Numbered from the stretch's first letter, positions 9,594-18,713 are shown. The stretch is DNA of 64,000 nucleotides from Ramlibacter lithotrophicus (GCF_012184415.1 NZ_VTOX01000002.1:124001-188000), one strand, 5' to 3'. Numbers and translations are program-made. The notes: generated from the letters alone by a model not told the origin.

Positions 9594-10085
9594 TCAGCCG
9601 GCCGGCGCCTGCATGGCCAGCCGCACTTCGGCCGCGTCGATGGAACGGGCCGCCCCGAAGCCGGCCACCTGGCGCGCGCCGGCAGGCTCGATCGCGACGA
9701 AGCGGAAATCGCCCAGTTCCGTCATGAACGCGGCTTCGGGAAAGCGCTCGACGTAGGCCTGGCGGCATGCGCGCCATTCGTCGCCGCCCGGGGCGGGTAC
9801 CCGTGCCTGCCCGTCGAAGGTGACGCGCGGCAGCGCATGCACCGGCTCGCCGGGGCCCGCGGGCTGCATCACGAGCAGCGACACGCTCGGCCTGGCCTGC
9901 AGGTTGCGGGTGTGCGCCGCCAGGTCGCTCACGTGGATGACGAACGCGCCGAGTCCGCGTTCCACCGCGAAAGGAACCATGGACACGAGCGGGGCGCCGT
10001 CGTCGCCGATGGTGCCCAGCGCGGCGACCCGCTGTGCCACCAGCAGTTGCTGCAATTGCCGGGTCAGCCTCGGGACATGAGCCAT
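9594..10085 (-). CDS. Pyridoxamine 5'-phosphate oxidase-like FMN-binding protein
   Basis: 163 residues. The N-terminal VAQRVAALGTIGDDGAPLVSMVPFAVE, the internal LAAHTRNLQARPSVSLLV and the VTFDGQARV segment match the split-barrel flavin-binding fold of the PPOX/HugZ-like family. Such proteins act as flavin- or heme-linked oxidoreductases in the cytoplasm; the actual substrate is unknown. It lies 7 bases downstream of the TlpA gene in the same leftward run. Confidence 0.8.
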   Translation of the reverse strand: MAHVPRLTRQLQQLLVAQRVAALGTIGDDGAPLVSMVPFAVERGLGAFVIHVSDLAAHTRNLQARPSVSLLVMQPAGPGEPVHALPRVTFDGQARVPAPGGDEWRACRQAYVERFPEAAFMTELGDFRFVAIEPAGARQVAGFGAARSIDAAEVRLAMQAPAG

Positions 10086-10092
10086 CGCGCAG

Positions 10093-10590
10093 CTACAGCT
10101 TGAGGCGCAGGTGCTTCGCCAAGTAGGCCATCGCGTCGGGGCTGTCCCACTCCCTGGCGCCGAAATGCTTGGCCACGACCTTGCCTTCCGCGTCCACCAG
10201 CAGCGTGAGCGGCAGCCGCTCGGCGCCGAGCATGTGCTCCAGGCGCAGCTTGCTGTCGATGAAGTTCGGGAACGCGATGTCGAAGGTCCGCACGAAGGAT
10301 TCCGCGCGGTCCCGGTAGTCGTCGGTCGAGATGCCGATCACCTGGACCTGCTGCCCCGCGCGCTTCGCCAGCCGCTGCAGCGAAGGCATCTCGGCCTGGC
10401 ACGGTCCGCACCAGCTCGCCCACACGTTGATGATCAGCGGCTTGCCGCGGAAGTCGGACAGCAGCCGCGACGGGCCGAGGATGCCTTGCATGGGCGCCTG
10501 GCGCAGGACCTGGCCCACTTCCACTTCCCCCGGGGTCTTGGCCGCGGCGCCCGTGGCCGCCAGCAGCAATGCGAGAACAACGGCTTTCAT
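10093..10590 (-). CDS. TlpA-like thioredoxin-fold protein
   Basis: 165 residues with a signal peptide (MKAVVLALLLAATGAAA) and the active-site motif WASWCGPCQAEMPSL, cysteines 61 and 64. This is a periplasmic thiol-disulfide oxidoreductase of the TlpA/ResA/DsbE group, which usually reduces disulfides during cytochrome c or copper-protein assembly. The ATG overlaps the stop of the upstream MFS gene by four bases. Whether it serves the copper enzymes in this window is not shown. Confidence 0.88.
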   Translation of the reverse strand: MKAVVLALLLAATGAAAKTPGEVEVGQVLRQAPMQGILGPSRLLSDFRGKPLIINVWASWCGPCQAEMPSLQRLAKRAGQQVQVIGISTDDYRDRAESFVRTFDIAFPNFIDSKLRLEHMLGAERLPLTLLVDAEGKVVAKHFGAREWDSPDAMAYLAKHLRLKL

Positions 10591-11861
10591 GCGGCGAATC
10601 TACCAGCCGGCTGCGCGGCCGGTCCGAGGCGGAAGCCCTTGAGCGGCAGCCGCAGCGACACGGCGGTCGCCACCATCAGGAGCAGCCCGGAGGCGCCGAA
10701 GGCAATCCAGTGGGTGCCGAACCGGTCGTAGGCCCAGCCGCCCAGCCACGAGCTGATCATGGCGCCGACCTGGTGGCCGAAATAGGCCCAGCCGTAGAGG
10801 ATGCCGACCAGCCGCACGCCGTAGACGTCGGCCAGGATCGCCGACGACAGCGCGATGCTGCCAGCCCACACCAGCCCGCCGATCACCGCCGCAATGTACA
10901 GCTCCCAGTGGGTGCCGACCAGCAGCAAGGCGAAGAAGCCGAGGCCGCGCACGAAATAGATGGCCGCCAGGATGTTGCGCCGGGGCAGCCGGTCGGACAT
11001 GCGGCCGAGCACCAGCGTGCCGAAGATCGCCGCCACGCCGATCAGCCCCACGCCGTAGGAGCTGGTCATCGCATCGAACCCGTGGTCCATCAGCATCGGC
11101 ACGCCATGGGTGCCCAGCAGGTTCATGCTGAAGCCGCAGGCGAACAGGCCCACGCAGATCTTGATGAAGGGCATGGTGCGCACGGCCTCGCGCAGGGACA
11201 GCGACTCGCGCATCGCCTCGGCCTGGGCCGGACCGCTCGCGGTCATCTGGTCGGGCAGCCAGTCGGCGTGGGCCGGCGCGTCCTCGCGGATCACGAACAG
11301 GGCCAGCGGCACGGTGATGGCGGTGAAGACGGCGGCGAACCCCAGCAGCGTGTTCTGCCAGCCGAACGCCTGGATCGAGGAACTCAGCAGCGGCGTCATG
11401 ATGGCGATCCCCGACATCGAGCCGGTGGACAGGAAGAACAGCGCCATGCCGCGCCGGCGCGAGAACCAGCGGCTGATCACCGGCGTGAGCGCCACCGGGC
11501 CCAGGAAGGCCAGCGCGAACGACAGCAGCACGCCGAACGACAGCAGGAAGCCGAGCGGGCTGCGGGCGTTGACGGTCCAGATGATGGCCGCCACCACCAG
11601 CGCGTTGCCGGCGAGCAGGACGAAGCGGGTGCCATGCCGCGCCACCAGGTGCGCGGCCAGCGGCATCCCGATGCCGTAGCACAACATGCCGATGGCGACG
11701 ATGCCCGCCAGCAGGCTGCGGCTGAAGCCCAGGTCCGCGGCGATCGGCAGGAAGAACGGCCCGATCCCCATGCGCATGCCCACCGTGAGCAGCGTGAGCA
11801 GGCTGGCCGCGGCCACGATGTTCCACCCGAAATACCAGCCGCCGCTGCGTTGTCCAGTCAC
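10587..11861 (-). CDS. MFS transporter
   Basis: 424 residues with 12 predicted membrane segments and the paired 6+6 architecture. Features include GIGMPLAAHLVARHGTRFVLLAGN in the first half and the loop LGRMSDRLPRRNILA in the second half (the conserved MFS loop motif). It resembles carriers for monocarboxylates and related anions, but the substrate cannot be read from the sequence. The upstream neighbour on the same strand is an amidase, 30 bases away, so an amide or its acid product is a possible substrate. Confidence 0.88.
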   Translation of the reverse strand: MTGQRSGGWYFGWNIVAAASLLTLLTVGMRMGIGPFFLPIAADLGFSRSLLAGIVAIGMLCYGIGMPLAAHLVARHGTRFVLLAGNALVVAAIIWTVNARSPLGFLLSFGVLLSFALAFLGPVALTPVISRWFSRRRGMALFFLSTGSMSGIAIMTPLLSSSIQAFGWQNTLLGFAAVFTAITVPLALFVIREDAPAHADWLPDQMTASGPAQAEAMRESLSLREAVRTMPFIKICVGLFACGFSMNLLGTHGVPMLMDHGFDAMTSSYGVGLIGVAAIFGTLVLGRMSDRLPRRNILAAIYFVRGLGFFALLLVGTHWELYIAAVIGGLVWAGSIALSSAILADVYGVRLVGILYGWAYFGHQVGAMISSWLGGWAYDRFGTHWIAFGASGLLLMVATAVSLRLPLKGFRLGPAAQPAGRFAA

Positions 11862-11891
11862 TTCAACTTCCTTTGCTCTTGGCTCTCGAGC

Positions 11892-13286
11892 TTACCCGGG
11901 CGGACGGCGCCGGTGCCACTCGGTGGCGTTCTCGTAGGCCCAGCCGATGCGCAACGCCATGGCTTCGTCGTACCCGCGGCACACGATCTGCAGCGACGTC
12001 GGCAGCCCCCCTTCGCCCTGGCCGTTGGGCAGCGCCAGCGCGCACAGGTCCAGGAAGTTGCCGAACCGCGTGAAATGCGCCGGCGCCTTGCCCTGGTCGA
12101 CGTCCTCCAGCGGCAAGGCGGTCGTCATGGTGGTCGGTGTCAGCAGCGCATCGATGCCTTCCATGGCAGAGCCGAACGCCAGCTTCATCGCCTCGCGCTG
12201 CTGCAATGCCTCGATGTAGGCGCGGGCCGTCACGGCGCGGCCGGCGGCGATGCGCGGCCGCACGTGAGGGTCGAGCGGCGCGCGCTCGTCGTCGATCAGC
12301 TCGTGCAGGATCGTGTAGCTCTCGGCCGCCATGATCAGCAGGTTCGCCGCCGCGACGTCGGCGAAGTTGAACGGGAGTTTTACGGCGACGACCTCGGCGC
12401 CCAGCGCCTCCAGTTCGGCCAGCGACCGGTCGTAGGCGGCCAGCACTTCTTTCGAGGCGTACTCGCGCTCGCCTTCGGGCATGCGGGCCAGCCGCAGTCC
12501 GCGCACGCCGAGGCGCAGCGTCGGCATCGGATCGGTGAACGGCAGGCGCAAGGTGCGCGGATCGAGCGGGTCCGGCCCTTGCATCGCCAGGTACAGCAGC
12601 GCCGCGTCCTCGACACAGCGGGCCATGGGGCCGGGGGTGTCCAGCGTCGGACTCAGCGGCAGCACGCCATGGGTGCTGATGCGGCCGATGGTGGTCTTGA
12701 GGCCCGTGATGCCGCACCAGGAGGCCGGCAGCCGCACCGAGCCGCCGGTGTCGCTGCCGACCGCCCAGGGCGCCAGCCCCGCAGCCACCGCGACGCCCGA
12801 GCCGCTGCTGGAGCCGCCGGGGGTGCGCCGGCGATCCGGATCCCAGGGGTTCCACGGCGTGCCGAGGACGGAGTTGGTGCCCCAGCCGCCCATGGCGAAC
12901 TCGACGGTGTGGGTCTTGCCGAGGACGATCATGCCTTGGGCGATCAGCCGCCGCGCCAGCGTCGCCGTACGGGTGGCCCGGCGCTCGCGCCACGCCCGGC
13001 AACCGCCCGTGACCACACGCCCTTCCAGCTCGATCAGGTCCTTCAGCGCCACCGGCACCCCATGCAGCGGACCGACGGCATGGCCGGAACGGATCGCGGC
13101 CTCGGCCGCCTGCGCGGCGAGGCGGGCCTCGTCGCCGTAGACGTCGACAAAGGCGCCGAGCTTGCCGTCCTGCGCCGCGATTCGGTCCAGGAACGCCTCG
13201 GTGGCCTCCACCGGGGAGACGCGCCGCGTCGCCAGGTCGGCGGACAGCTGGTGGACGGGCAGGAACGCGAGTTCGGTTGCTGGCAT
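11892..13286 (-). CDS. Amidase (amidase-signature family)
   Basis: 464 residues from ATG 13286, which is preceded by GGAGG. The catalytic triad is visible: Lys82 (GVPVALKD), cis-Ser159 (TPGGSSSGSG) and nucleophile Ser183 (SDTGGSVRLP). Enzymes of this fold hydrolyse amides or act in amidotransfer; substrate specificity is unknown. It is the first gene of a leftward run with the MFS carrier, TlpA and PPOX-like genes. It is one of three amidases in the window. Confidence 0.9.
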   Translation of the reverse strand: MPATELAFLPVHQLSADLATRRVSPVEATEAFLDRIAAQDGKLGAFVDVYGDEARLAAQAAEAAIRSGHAVGPLHGVPVALKDLIELEGRVVTGGCRAWRERRATRTATLARRLIAQGMIVLGKTHTVEFAMGGWGTNSVLGTPWNPWDPDRRRTPGGSSSGSGVAVAAGLAPWAVGSDTGGSVRLPASWCGITGLKTTIGRISTHGVLPLSPTLDTPGPMARCVEDAALLYLAMQGPDPLDPRTLRLPFTDPMPTLRLGVRGLRLARMPEGEREYASKEVLAAYDRSLAELEALGAEVVAVKLPFNFADVAAANLLIMAAESYTILHELIDDERAPLDPHVRPRIAAGRAVTARAYIEALQQREAMKLAFGSAMEGIDALLTPTTMTTALPLEDVDQGKAPAHFTRFGNFLDLCALALPNGQGEGGLPTSLQIVCRGYDEAMALRIGWAYENATEWHRRRPPG

Positions 13287-13406
13287 GAGGCCTCCGGGGT
13301 GGTGGTGAATCGCCCCGGCAGCCGGCGCCCCGGGACCGGCCGAATGTACCCGAGCCCCGCCGTGCGAACGGTCACCCTCGCGCCGCGCCGGGAAGGCGCG
13401 CCAACC

Positions 13407-13420
13407 TTGAGATTCATCAA
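13407..13420. promoter_or_regulatory. FNR/ANR-type box upstream of nirK
   Basis: TTGAG-ATTC-ATCAA matches TTGAT-N4-ATCAA at 9 of 10 positions. It is centred about 124 bases before the nirK GTG. A -10-like element (TAGGGT at 13451-13456) lies downstream. This fits oxygen-responsive activation of nitrite reduction. Confidence 0.75.
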
Positions 13421-13537
13421 AGATGCATCGCGTTGGCACCTTTACGCACCTAGGGTAACTACCTACATTGGAGGCATCAGCTCAAGAGGCTGCCGCCCCG
13501 CGGGGGCACCCCGCGATATCTCCAGGAAGTACCAAAA

Positions 13538-15028
13538 GTGTTCTCCAAAGTCTTCGCCCCGATCCCCCTCGCCATCGTCGTCCTGCTCTCGGCCGGTCCC
13601 CTGACGATCGCCTCCATCGGCGCCACCGCAGTCACCTCGGCGGCCGCCGTCGCCGCGCCGGCCAAGGCCGCCAAGACCAAGGGCGTGGTCCACCAGATCG
13701 CGCTGAAGACCGGCATGGCCGACGGCAAGATGGTCTACCTCGACGCCAAGGGCCAGGTCAACCCGGTGCTGCGTGCCAAGGTCGGCGACACCATCGAGCT
13801 GACGCTGGCCAGCGGCGAAGGCGCCGAGCACGACATCGTCATTCCCGATTTCAAGGTGCAATCCAAGCCCTTCAGCGCCGCCAGCGGCCCGACGACGGTT
13901 CGCTTCACCGTCACCCAGTCCGGCAGCTTCACCTACTACTGCTCGATTCCGGGCCACCGCCAGATCGGCATGGAAGGCGTGCTGGAAGTGACCGGCCCGG
14001 CCGACGCCTCCGCGGCCGCACCGAAGGGATCGAACACCGCCGTGCTGGGCTCCGCGGCAGCGCCCGCCGTCAAGCCGATCGCCGCCGTGGCGACGGACGC
14101 CGTCAGCATCGCCATGGATCCCACGGCCGTGCCCAAGCCGCTCGGCCAGCGCGCGCCCCAGCTGGTCAAGTACAGCATCGAGACGGTGGAACTGGCCGGC
14201 AAGCTCGACGACGGCACCACGTTTACCTACTGGACGTTCGACAAGAAAGTGCCCGGCCCGATGCTGCGCGTGAAGAAAGGCGACACCATCGAGCTGACGC
14301 TGACCAACGCCAGGAGCAGCAAGATGATCCACTCGATCGACCTGCATGCGGTCACCGGCGGCCACGGCGGCGGCGAGCACACCCAGGTCGCCCCCGGCGA
14401 GTCGAAGACGGTGCGCTTCAAGGCGATGAACGCCGGCCTGTACGTCTACCACTGCGCCACGCCCGACGTGCCGCACCACATCTCCGCCGGCATGTACGGC
14501 CTGATCCTGGTCGAGCCGCCGGAAGGCCTGCCCAAGGTGGACCGCGAGTTCTACGTGATGCAGGGCGACCTGTACACGTCGCACAAGAAGGGCACCAAGG
14601 GCCACCAGGCCTACGACACCGACAAGGCGAGCGACGAGCTGCCCACCTACTACACCTTCAACGGGTCGGTCGGCGCGCTGACCAAGGAGTTCAGGATGCA
14701 GGCGAAGGTCGGCGAGACGGTGCGCGTGTACTTCGGCGTCGGCGGCCCCAACAAGTCGTCGGCCTTCCACGCCATCGGCGAGATCTTCGGCAAGGTCTAC
14801 AGCGAAGGCTCGATCTCCAGCGTGCGGCGCGACGTCCAGACGACGACGGTGGCCCCCGGCGGCGCGACGATCGTCGACTTCAAGGTCGACTATCCCGGCA
14901 AGTACCTGCTGGTCGACCACGCCCTGTCGCGCGTCGCCAAGGGACTGGCGGCGTCGCTCGAAGTGACCGGCCCGGCCGACAGCGCCGTGTACCAGCCGCT
15001 CAGCGGCGGGGCCCACGCCGACCACTGA
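13538..15028 (+). CDS. nirK: Copper-containing nitrite reductase with N-terminal cupredoxin domain
   Basis: 496 residues, about 120 longer than ordinary two-domain NirK. A signal peptide (to about residue 40) is followed by an extra cupredoxin domain with a complete type 1 copper site (H98, C135, H140, M145). After an Ala/Pro linker (155-200) comes the NirK core: type 1 ligands H265, C306, H314, M319; type 2 ligands H270, H305, H461; catalytic D268 and H411. It reduces nitrite to NO in the periplasm. The start is GTG with AGGAAG upstream. A related N-terminal fusion is known from Hyphomicrobium NirK. The gene stands alone with its own box and terminator. Confidence 0.95.
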   Translation: MFSKVFAPIPLAIVVLLSAGPLTIASIGATAVTSAAAVAAPAKAAKTKGVVHQIALKTGMADGKMVYLDAKGQVNPVLRAKVGDTIELTLASGEGAEHDIVIPDFKVQSKPFSAASGPTTVRFTVTQSGSFTYYCSIPGHRQIGMEGVLEVTGPADASAAAPKGSNTAVLGSAAAPAVKPIAAVATDAVSIAMDPTAVPKPLGQRAPQLVKYSIETVELAGKLDDGTTFTYWTFDKKVPGPMLRVKKGDTIELTLTNARSSKMIHSIDLHAVTGGHGGGEHTQVAPGESKTVRFKAMNAGLYVYHCATPDVPHHISAGMYGLILVEPPEGLPKVDREFYVMQGDLYTSHKKGTKGHQAYDTDKASDELPTYYTFNGSVGALTKEFRMQAKVGETVRVYFGVGGPNKSSAFHAIGEIFGKVYSEGSISSVRRDVQTTTVAPGGATIVDFKVDYPGKYLLVDHALSRVAKGLAASLEVTGPADSAVYQPLSGGAHADH

Positions 15029-15061
15029 CCGTCAACCGGAGGCGCTGTGCCTCCCCACCTC

Positions 15062-15083
15062 ACGGGGCGCCGCGGCGCCCCGT
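15062..15083 (+). terminator. Intrinsic terminator of nirK
   Basis: A perfect 10-base-pair GC stem with a two-base turn (ACGGGGCGCC / GGCGCCCCGT) is followed by TTCTTCTT. It starts 34 bases after the nirK stop, in the convergent gap to the second ABC transporter operon. Confidence 0.75.
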
Positions 15084-15104
15084 TCTTCTTGCGAGTCCCA
15101 ACCC

Positions 15105-15304
15105 CAACAGCCGGACGCAAAAGCCGCGAAAGTTACGCAGAAAGCGCAAAAAAGACATGGGTGTGGTGGTGCGCGGCACCTTGGAGCCATGTGCGAGCAC
15201 GCGGCCTGCCGACGCCACCACTGCCGGGGCTTCGTTTCCTCTTCTTCCTTGAATTCTTCTGCGGCTTCTGCGTAACCTTTGCGGCTTTTGCGTTCGGCTG
15301 TTGC
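15105..15304. repeat. Large hairpin repeat, copy 1
   Basis: The left arm (about 15105-15153) begins CAACAGCCGGACGCAAAAGC and the right arm (about 15247-15304) ends GCGTTCGGCTGTTG. The arms are inverted copies of each other, separated by about 93 bases that hold no gene. The arms are built from short GC[AT]GAAGCCGCAAA-like units. A second copy with the same units lies at 24093-24202. It sits in the gap between convergent nirK and the transporter operon. Confidence 0.8.
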
Positions 15305-15312
15305 GTTTAACT

Positions 15313-16050
15313 TCAGAAGTTCAGCCCCAGCCACTGCTGCACCTGTTCGTGCAGGTTGCCTTCGAAGTCGGCCGGCGTGCCGTCGGCCGTGATCTTGCCC
15401 AGGCTCAGCACGCAGATGCGGTCGGACATGCGCACCACCCGCCGCACGTTGTGGTCGATCAACAGGATGCCCATCTGCGCCTTGGCGAACCGCTCGATCC
15501 AGACGAACACTTCTTCCGAGACGCGAGGCGACAGGCCGATGCTCGGCTCGTCGATGAGGCACAGGCGGGGCTGCTGCAGCCAGGCCTTCGCGAATTCCAC
15601 CTGCTTCTGCTGGCCGCCCGACAGGCTGCCCGCCTGGTCCGTCCGCTTCTCGTGCAGCGCCGGGAACAGCTCGAACACCTCCTGCAGTCGCGTGCGCATG
15701 TCGCTCGCGAACCGTTTCGGCCGCCCGAGCAGCGGCAGCAGCAGGTTGTCCTGCACCGACAGGTAGGGAAACAGGCTGGACTCCTGCGGGATGCAGCAGA
15801 TGCCCAGGTCGATCAGCCGGTGCGGCGCCACGCCCGAAATGTCCTGGCCGTCGAAGTGCACGGTGCCGGACTTGGGCGGCAGGAACCCGCAGATGGTCTT
15901 GACCAGCGTCGACTTGCCGGCGCCGTTGAGACCGATGAGGCCGGTGATGCGGCCGGCGTCCACGCGCAGGTCGATGTCGCGCAGCACGTCGATGTCCTGG
16001 GCATACCCGGCCGTCACCCGGCGCATCTCCATCAAGGGCGCGGCGCTCAC
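15313..16050 (-). CDS. ABC transporter ATP-binding protein, LivF type (second system)
   Basis: 245 residues starting at GTG 16050 (VSAAPLMEMRRVTAGY), which overlaps the stop of the preceding ATPase gene (GTGA). Walker A is GLNGAGKST, the signature LSGGQQKQVEFAKAW and Walker B LCLIDEPSIGL. It ends QQWLGLNF, a LivF-like end. It is the last gene of a five-gene branched-chain-type importer transcribed leftward. Translation from the upstream in-frame ATG would run deep into the neighbouring gene and is unlikely. Confidence 0.92.
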   Translation of the reverse strand: MSAAPLMEMRRVTAGYAQDIDVLRDIDLRVDAGRITGLIGLNGAGKSTLVKTICGFLPPKSGTVHFDGQDISGVAPHRLIDLGICCIPQESSLFPYLSVQDNLLLPLLGRPKRFASDMRTRLQEVFELFPALHEKRTDQAGSLSGGQQKQVEFAKAWLQQPRLCLIDEPSIGLSPRVSEEVFVWIERFAKAQMGILLIDHNVRRVVRMSDRICVLSLGKITADGTPADFEGNLHEQVQQWLGLNF

Positions 16051-16802
16051 GAATGGACCTCCAGGCTGGGCGGCTCGCCCTCCCCGTGCTGGCTCTCGCC
16101 CAGATAGGCCTCGATCACGGCGTGGTTCTTCAGCACGGCGTGGATGTCGCCGGCGGCGATCACACGCCCCGCGTTCATGCACACGGCACGCTGGCACAGG
16201 TCCACGACGATCGGCATGTCGTGGCTCACCAGCAGGAACGTGAAGCCCTGCGCGTGGCGCGTACGTATGAATTTCGCCATCACTTCACGCATCACCGGAT
16301 GCACCGCGGCGAACGGCTCGTCCAGCATGGCGATCAGCGGCGGCTCGATGAAGCACATGCCGAACTCAAGCAGCTTGCGCTGGCCACCCGAGAGCTGGCC
16401 CGCGTCGAGATACTGGACCGGGCCGAGGGTCAGTTCCTCGACCAGGGCCTGCGCGCGCTTCGTGGACTCCGCTTCCGACAGGCCGCGCGCCATGCCCGCG
16501 GTCAGCAGGTTGTCGAACGCCGACATGCGGGCGAAGACGCGCGTCATCTGGAACATGCGCAGCACGCCGCGCTGCGCCAGCCGGTCCGGCGGCAGGCCGG
16601 TGATGTCCTCGCCGCGCATGCGCACCCGGCCGGCGTGCGGCGCCAGGAAGCCCGAGAGCATGTTCAGCACCGTCGTCTTGCCCGAGCCGTTGGGGCCGAT
16701 CAGGCCCAGGATCTCGCCCTCGCGCAGGTCGAAGCTCACGTCGTCGACGGCGGCCACCCCGCCAAAGCGCCGCAGCAGTCCCTCGATCGTCAGCAGGCTC
16801 AT
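16047..16802 (-). CDS. ABC transporter ATP-binding protein, LivG type (second system)
   Basis: 251 residues starting MSLLTIEGLLRRFGGVAAV. Walker A is GPNGSGKTT, the signature LSGGQRKLLEFGM and Walker B IAMLDEPFAAV. Its start overlaps the LivM stop and its stop overlaps the LivF start, each by four bases, a sign of coupled translation. In place of the usual LivG 'GLN' after Walker B it has AAVHP, a small departure from the common sequence. Confidence 0.92.
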   Translation of the reverse strand: MSLLTIEGLLRRFGGVAAVDDVSFDLREGEILGLIGPNGSGKTTVLNMLSGFLAPHAGRVRMRGEDITGLPPDRLAQRGVLRMFQMTRVFARMSAFDNLLTAGMARGLSEAESTKRAQALVEELTLGPVQYLDAGQLSGGQRKLLEFGMCFIEPPLIAMLDEPFAAVHPVMREVMAKFIRTRHAQGFTFLLVSHDMPIVVDLCQRAVCMNAGRVIAAGDIHAVLKNHAVIEAYLGESQHGEGEPPSLEVHS

Positions 16803-17746
16803 GTCTTGCGCCCCTGCAGCCGCGCGGCGATGAAGCCCCACAGCCCCGCCGGCACGTAGCGGGCGAAGAGGATCACGAGCAGCGCGAACACGATGATCTG
16901 GATGTCGCCGAATTCGCGCAGCCACTCCGAGCCGAGGTAGACCAGGATCGCGCCCAGGATGGCGCCGGACAGCGAGCTCATGCCGCCGATCACCACCATC
17001 GACAGCACCAGGCCGGTCTGCTGCAACAGGCCCAGTTCGGGGCTGACCAGTTGGCTGAAGGTGCCGTAGAGGGAGCCGGCCAGGCCGCAGATCGCGCACG
17101 ACACGCAGAACGCGATCATCTTGGTGCGCACGACGTCGATCCCGCGGCTCTCGGCGCCGACCGGGTCGTCGCGCACCGCCATCATGAAGCGGCCCAGGCG
17201 CCCCTTGAGCAGCCAGTACAGCCCCAGCAGCACGGCCACCAGCGTCGCCAGGAACACGTAGTAGTAGCCGACCCGGCTCTGCATCAGCGTGGCCACGTGC
17301 ATGCCCTGGTCGCCGCGCGTGAACTCGTGCGAGTTGCCGATCACCACCCGGGCGATCTCGGCGAATGCCAGGGTCGTGAGGGAGAGGTACGGGCCGCTCA
17401 GATTGAGCACCAGCTTGCCGAGCACCAGCCCGAACAGCGCCGCGACCACGATCGCGGCCGGGATGCCCAGCGCCAGCGGCACCTTCCAGTAGAAGTCCAG
17501 CAGCGCCGTGGTGTAGCCGCCGATCATCGCGAACGCCGCCGGCGCCAGCGAGAACTGGCCGGTGTAGCCGGCCAGCAGGTTCCAGGCAAGCGCCAGGATG
17601 GCGAAGTACACGCTGACCAGGATGATGCCCAGCGCGTAAGGCCCGGTGACGAACAGCGGCACCAGCGCGATCAGGCCGCAGATCGCCAGCGCCGCGCGCA
17701 TGTCGAAGCGCAGCCGGTGCTGCCAGAGGTTGGCCGTGGGCTTCAT
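16799..17746 (-). CDS. ABC transporter permease, LivM type (second system)
   Basis: 315 residues from the ATG at 17746 (MKPTANLWQHRLRFDM). It is strongly hydrophobic with LAWNLLAGYTGQFSLAPAAFAMIGGYT near residue 53 and VVIGGMSSLSGAILGA near residue 251, both LivM hallmarks. The ORF can be read further upstream, but that part overlaps the LivH gene in another frame. It forms the membrane channel with the LivH-type subunit. Confidence 0.92.
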   Translation of the reverse strand: MKPTANLWQHRLRFDMRAALAICGLIALVPLFVTGPYALGIILVSVYFAILALAWNLLAGYTGQFSLAPAAFAMIGGYTTALLDFYWKVPLALGIPAAIVVAALFGLVLGKLVLNLSGPYLSLTTLAFAEIARVVIGNSHEFTRGDQGMHVATLMQSRVGYYYVFLATLVAVLLGLYWLLKGRLGRFMMAVRDDPVGAESRGIDVVRTKMIAFCVSCAICGLAGSLYGTFSQLVSPELGLLQQTGLVLSMVVIGGMSSLSGAILGAILVYLGSEWLREFGDIQIIVFALLVILFARYVPAGLWGFIAARLQGRKT

Positions 17747-18639
17747 ACCGTGCGCCCCTTCTCGCCGAAGAGGCCTTGCGGCCGCAGCAGCAGCACCAGC
17801 ACCAGGATGATCAGCCCGAACGCGTCGCGGTAGTCGTAGGAGATGTACACGGAGAAGAACGCCTCGCTGACGCCGAGGATCAGCGCGGCCAGCATCGCGC
17901 CCCACATCGAGCCCATGCCGCCCAGCACCACGATCACGTACGACTTGACAGCGGGGAACGCGCCGATATCCGGCGAGGGATTGATCAGCGGCGCCAGCAG
18001 CGCCCCCGACAGCGCCGCCAGCATGCCCGAGATGATGAAGATCAGGCTGGTCGTGCGGGTCGCGTCGATGCCGGCGAGCGACGCGCCGAGCCGGTTCTGC
18101 GCCACCGCCTGGATCTGCTTGCCCCACACCGAGCGCTTGATGAACAGCGCCAGCGCGACCATCACCAGCACCGCCACGACCGCGGCGATCGCCTTCTGGC
18201 CGGTCAGCATGATCGGGCCCAGCGCGAAGCGGCTCACGTCGATCAGCGGCTCTCCGCGGAAGGAATACGGGCCGACCGCCTTGTCGACCAGGTTGATCAG
18301 CAGCAGCGACAGCCCGAAGGTCACCACCACCGCGTATTCGTCCTTCATGAAACCCCAGCTCGCGTATCCGGCGTAGAGCGGCCGCATCAGGAGTCGCTCG
18401 ACGGCCCAGCCGAGCAGCGCGCCGGCGAGCGCGGCGCCGGGCAGCGCGATCCACGGCGACACGCCGAGCTTGAGCGACACCAGCACGTAGGTGTACGCGC
18501 CGATCATGAAGAACTCGCCGTGGGCGAAGTTCACGATCTTCAGCACCCCGAAGATCATGGCCAGCCCCACGGCCATCAGCGCGTAGAAGCAGCCGTAGAT
18601 CAGGCCGTTGGCCAGCAGGTCGAGCGCGAGCATCGGCAA
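17743..18639 (-). CDS. ABC transporter permease, LivH type (second system)
   Basis: 298 residues (or 296 if the second ATG at 18633 is used). It has about eight membrane segments, with LLANGLIYGCFYALMAVGLAMIFGVLKIVNFAHGEF at the start and LLLRPQGLFGEKGRTV at the end, both characteristic of LivH. It overlaps the LivM gene by four bases. Of the two transporter systems here, this one has the more ordinary LivH N-terminus. Confidence 0.92.
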   Translation of the reverse strand: MPMLALDLLANGLIYGCFYALMAVGLAMIFGVLKIVNFAHGEFFMIGAYTYVLVSLKLGVSPWIALPGAALAGALLGWAVERLLMRPLYAGYASWGFMKDEYAVVVTFGLSLLLINLVDKAVGPYSFRGEPLIDVSRFALGPIMLTGQKAIAAVVAVLVMVALALFIKRSVWGKQIQAVAQNRLGASLAGIDATRTTSLIFIISGMLAALSGALLAPLINPSPDIGAFPAVKSYVIVVLGGMGSMWGAMLAALILGVSEAFFSVYISYDYRDAFGLIILVLVLLLRPQGLFGEKGRTV

Positions 18640-18713
18640 TCAGTGCACAAAAAATCCGGCACCACGAGCTGCGATGCCGGATGGAGACAGGAGCGTCAAG
18701 AAGACTGGACCGC

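Noticed and set aside
10569..13604. 1011-aa rightward reading opposite the MFS and amidase genes
   Set aside because: It is an antisense frame of two confident genes and its composition is that of a shadow.
15105..15304. CRISPR-like array
   Set aside because: The repeats are inverted arms, not direct repeats with regular unique spacers, and no cas gene is present.
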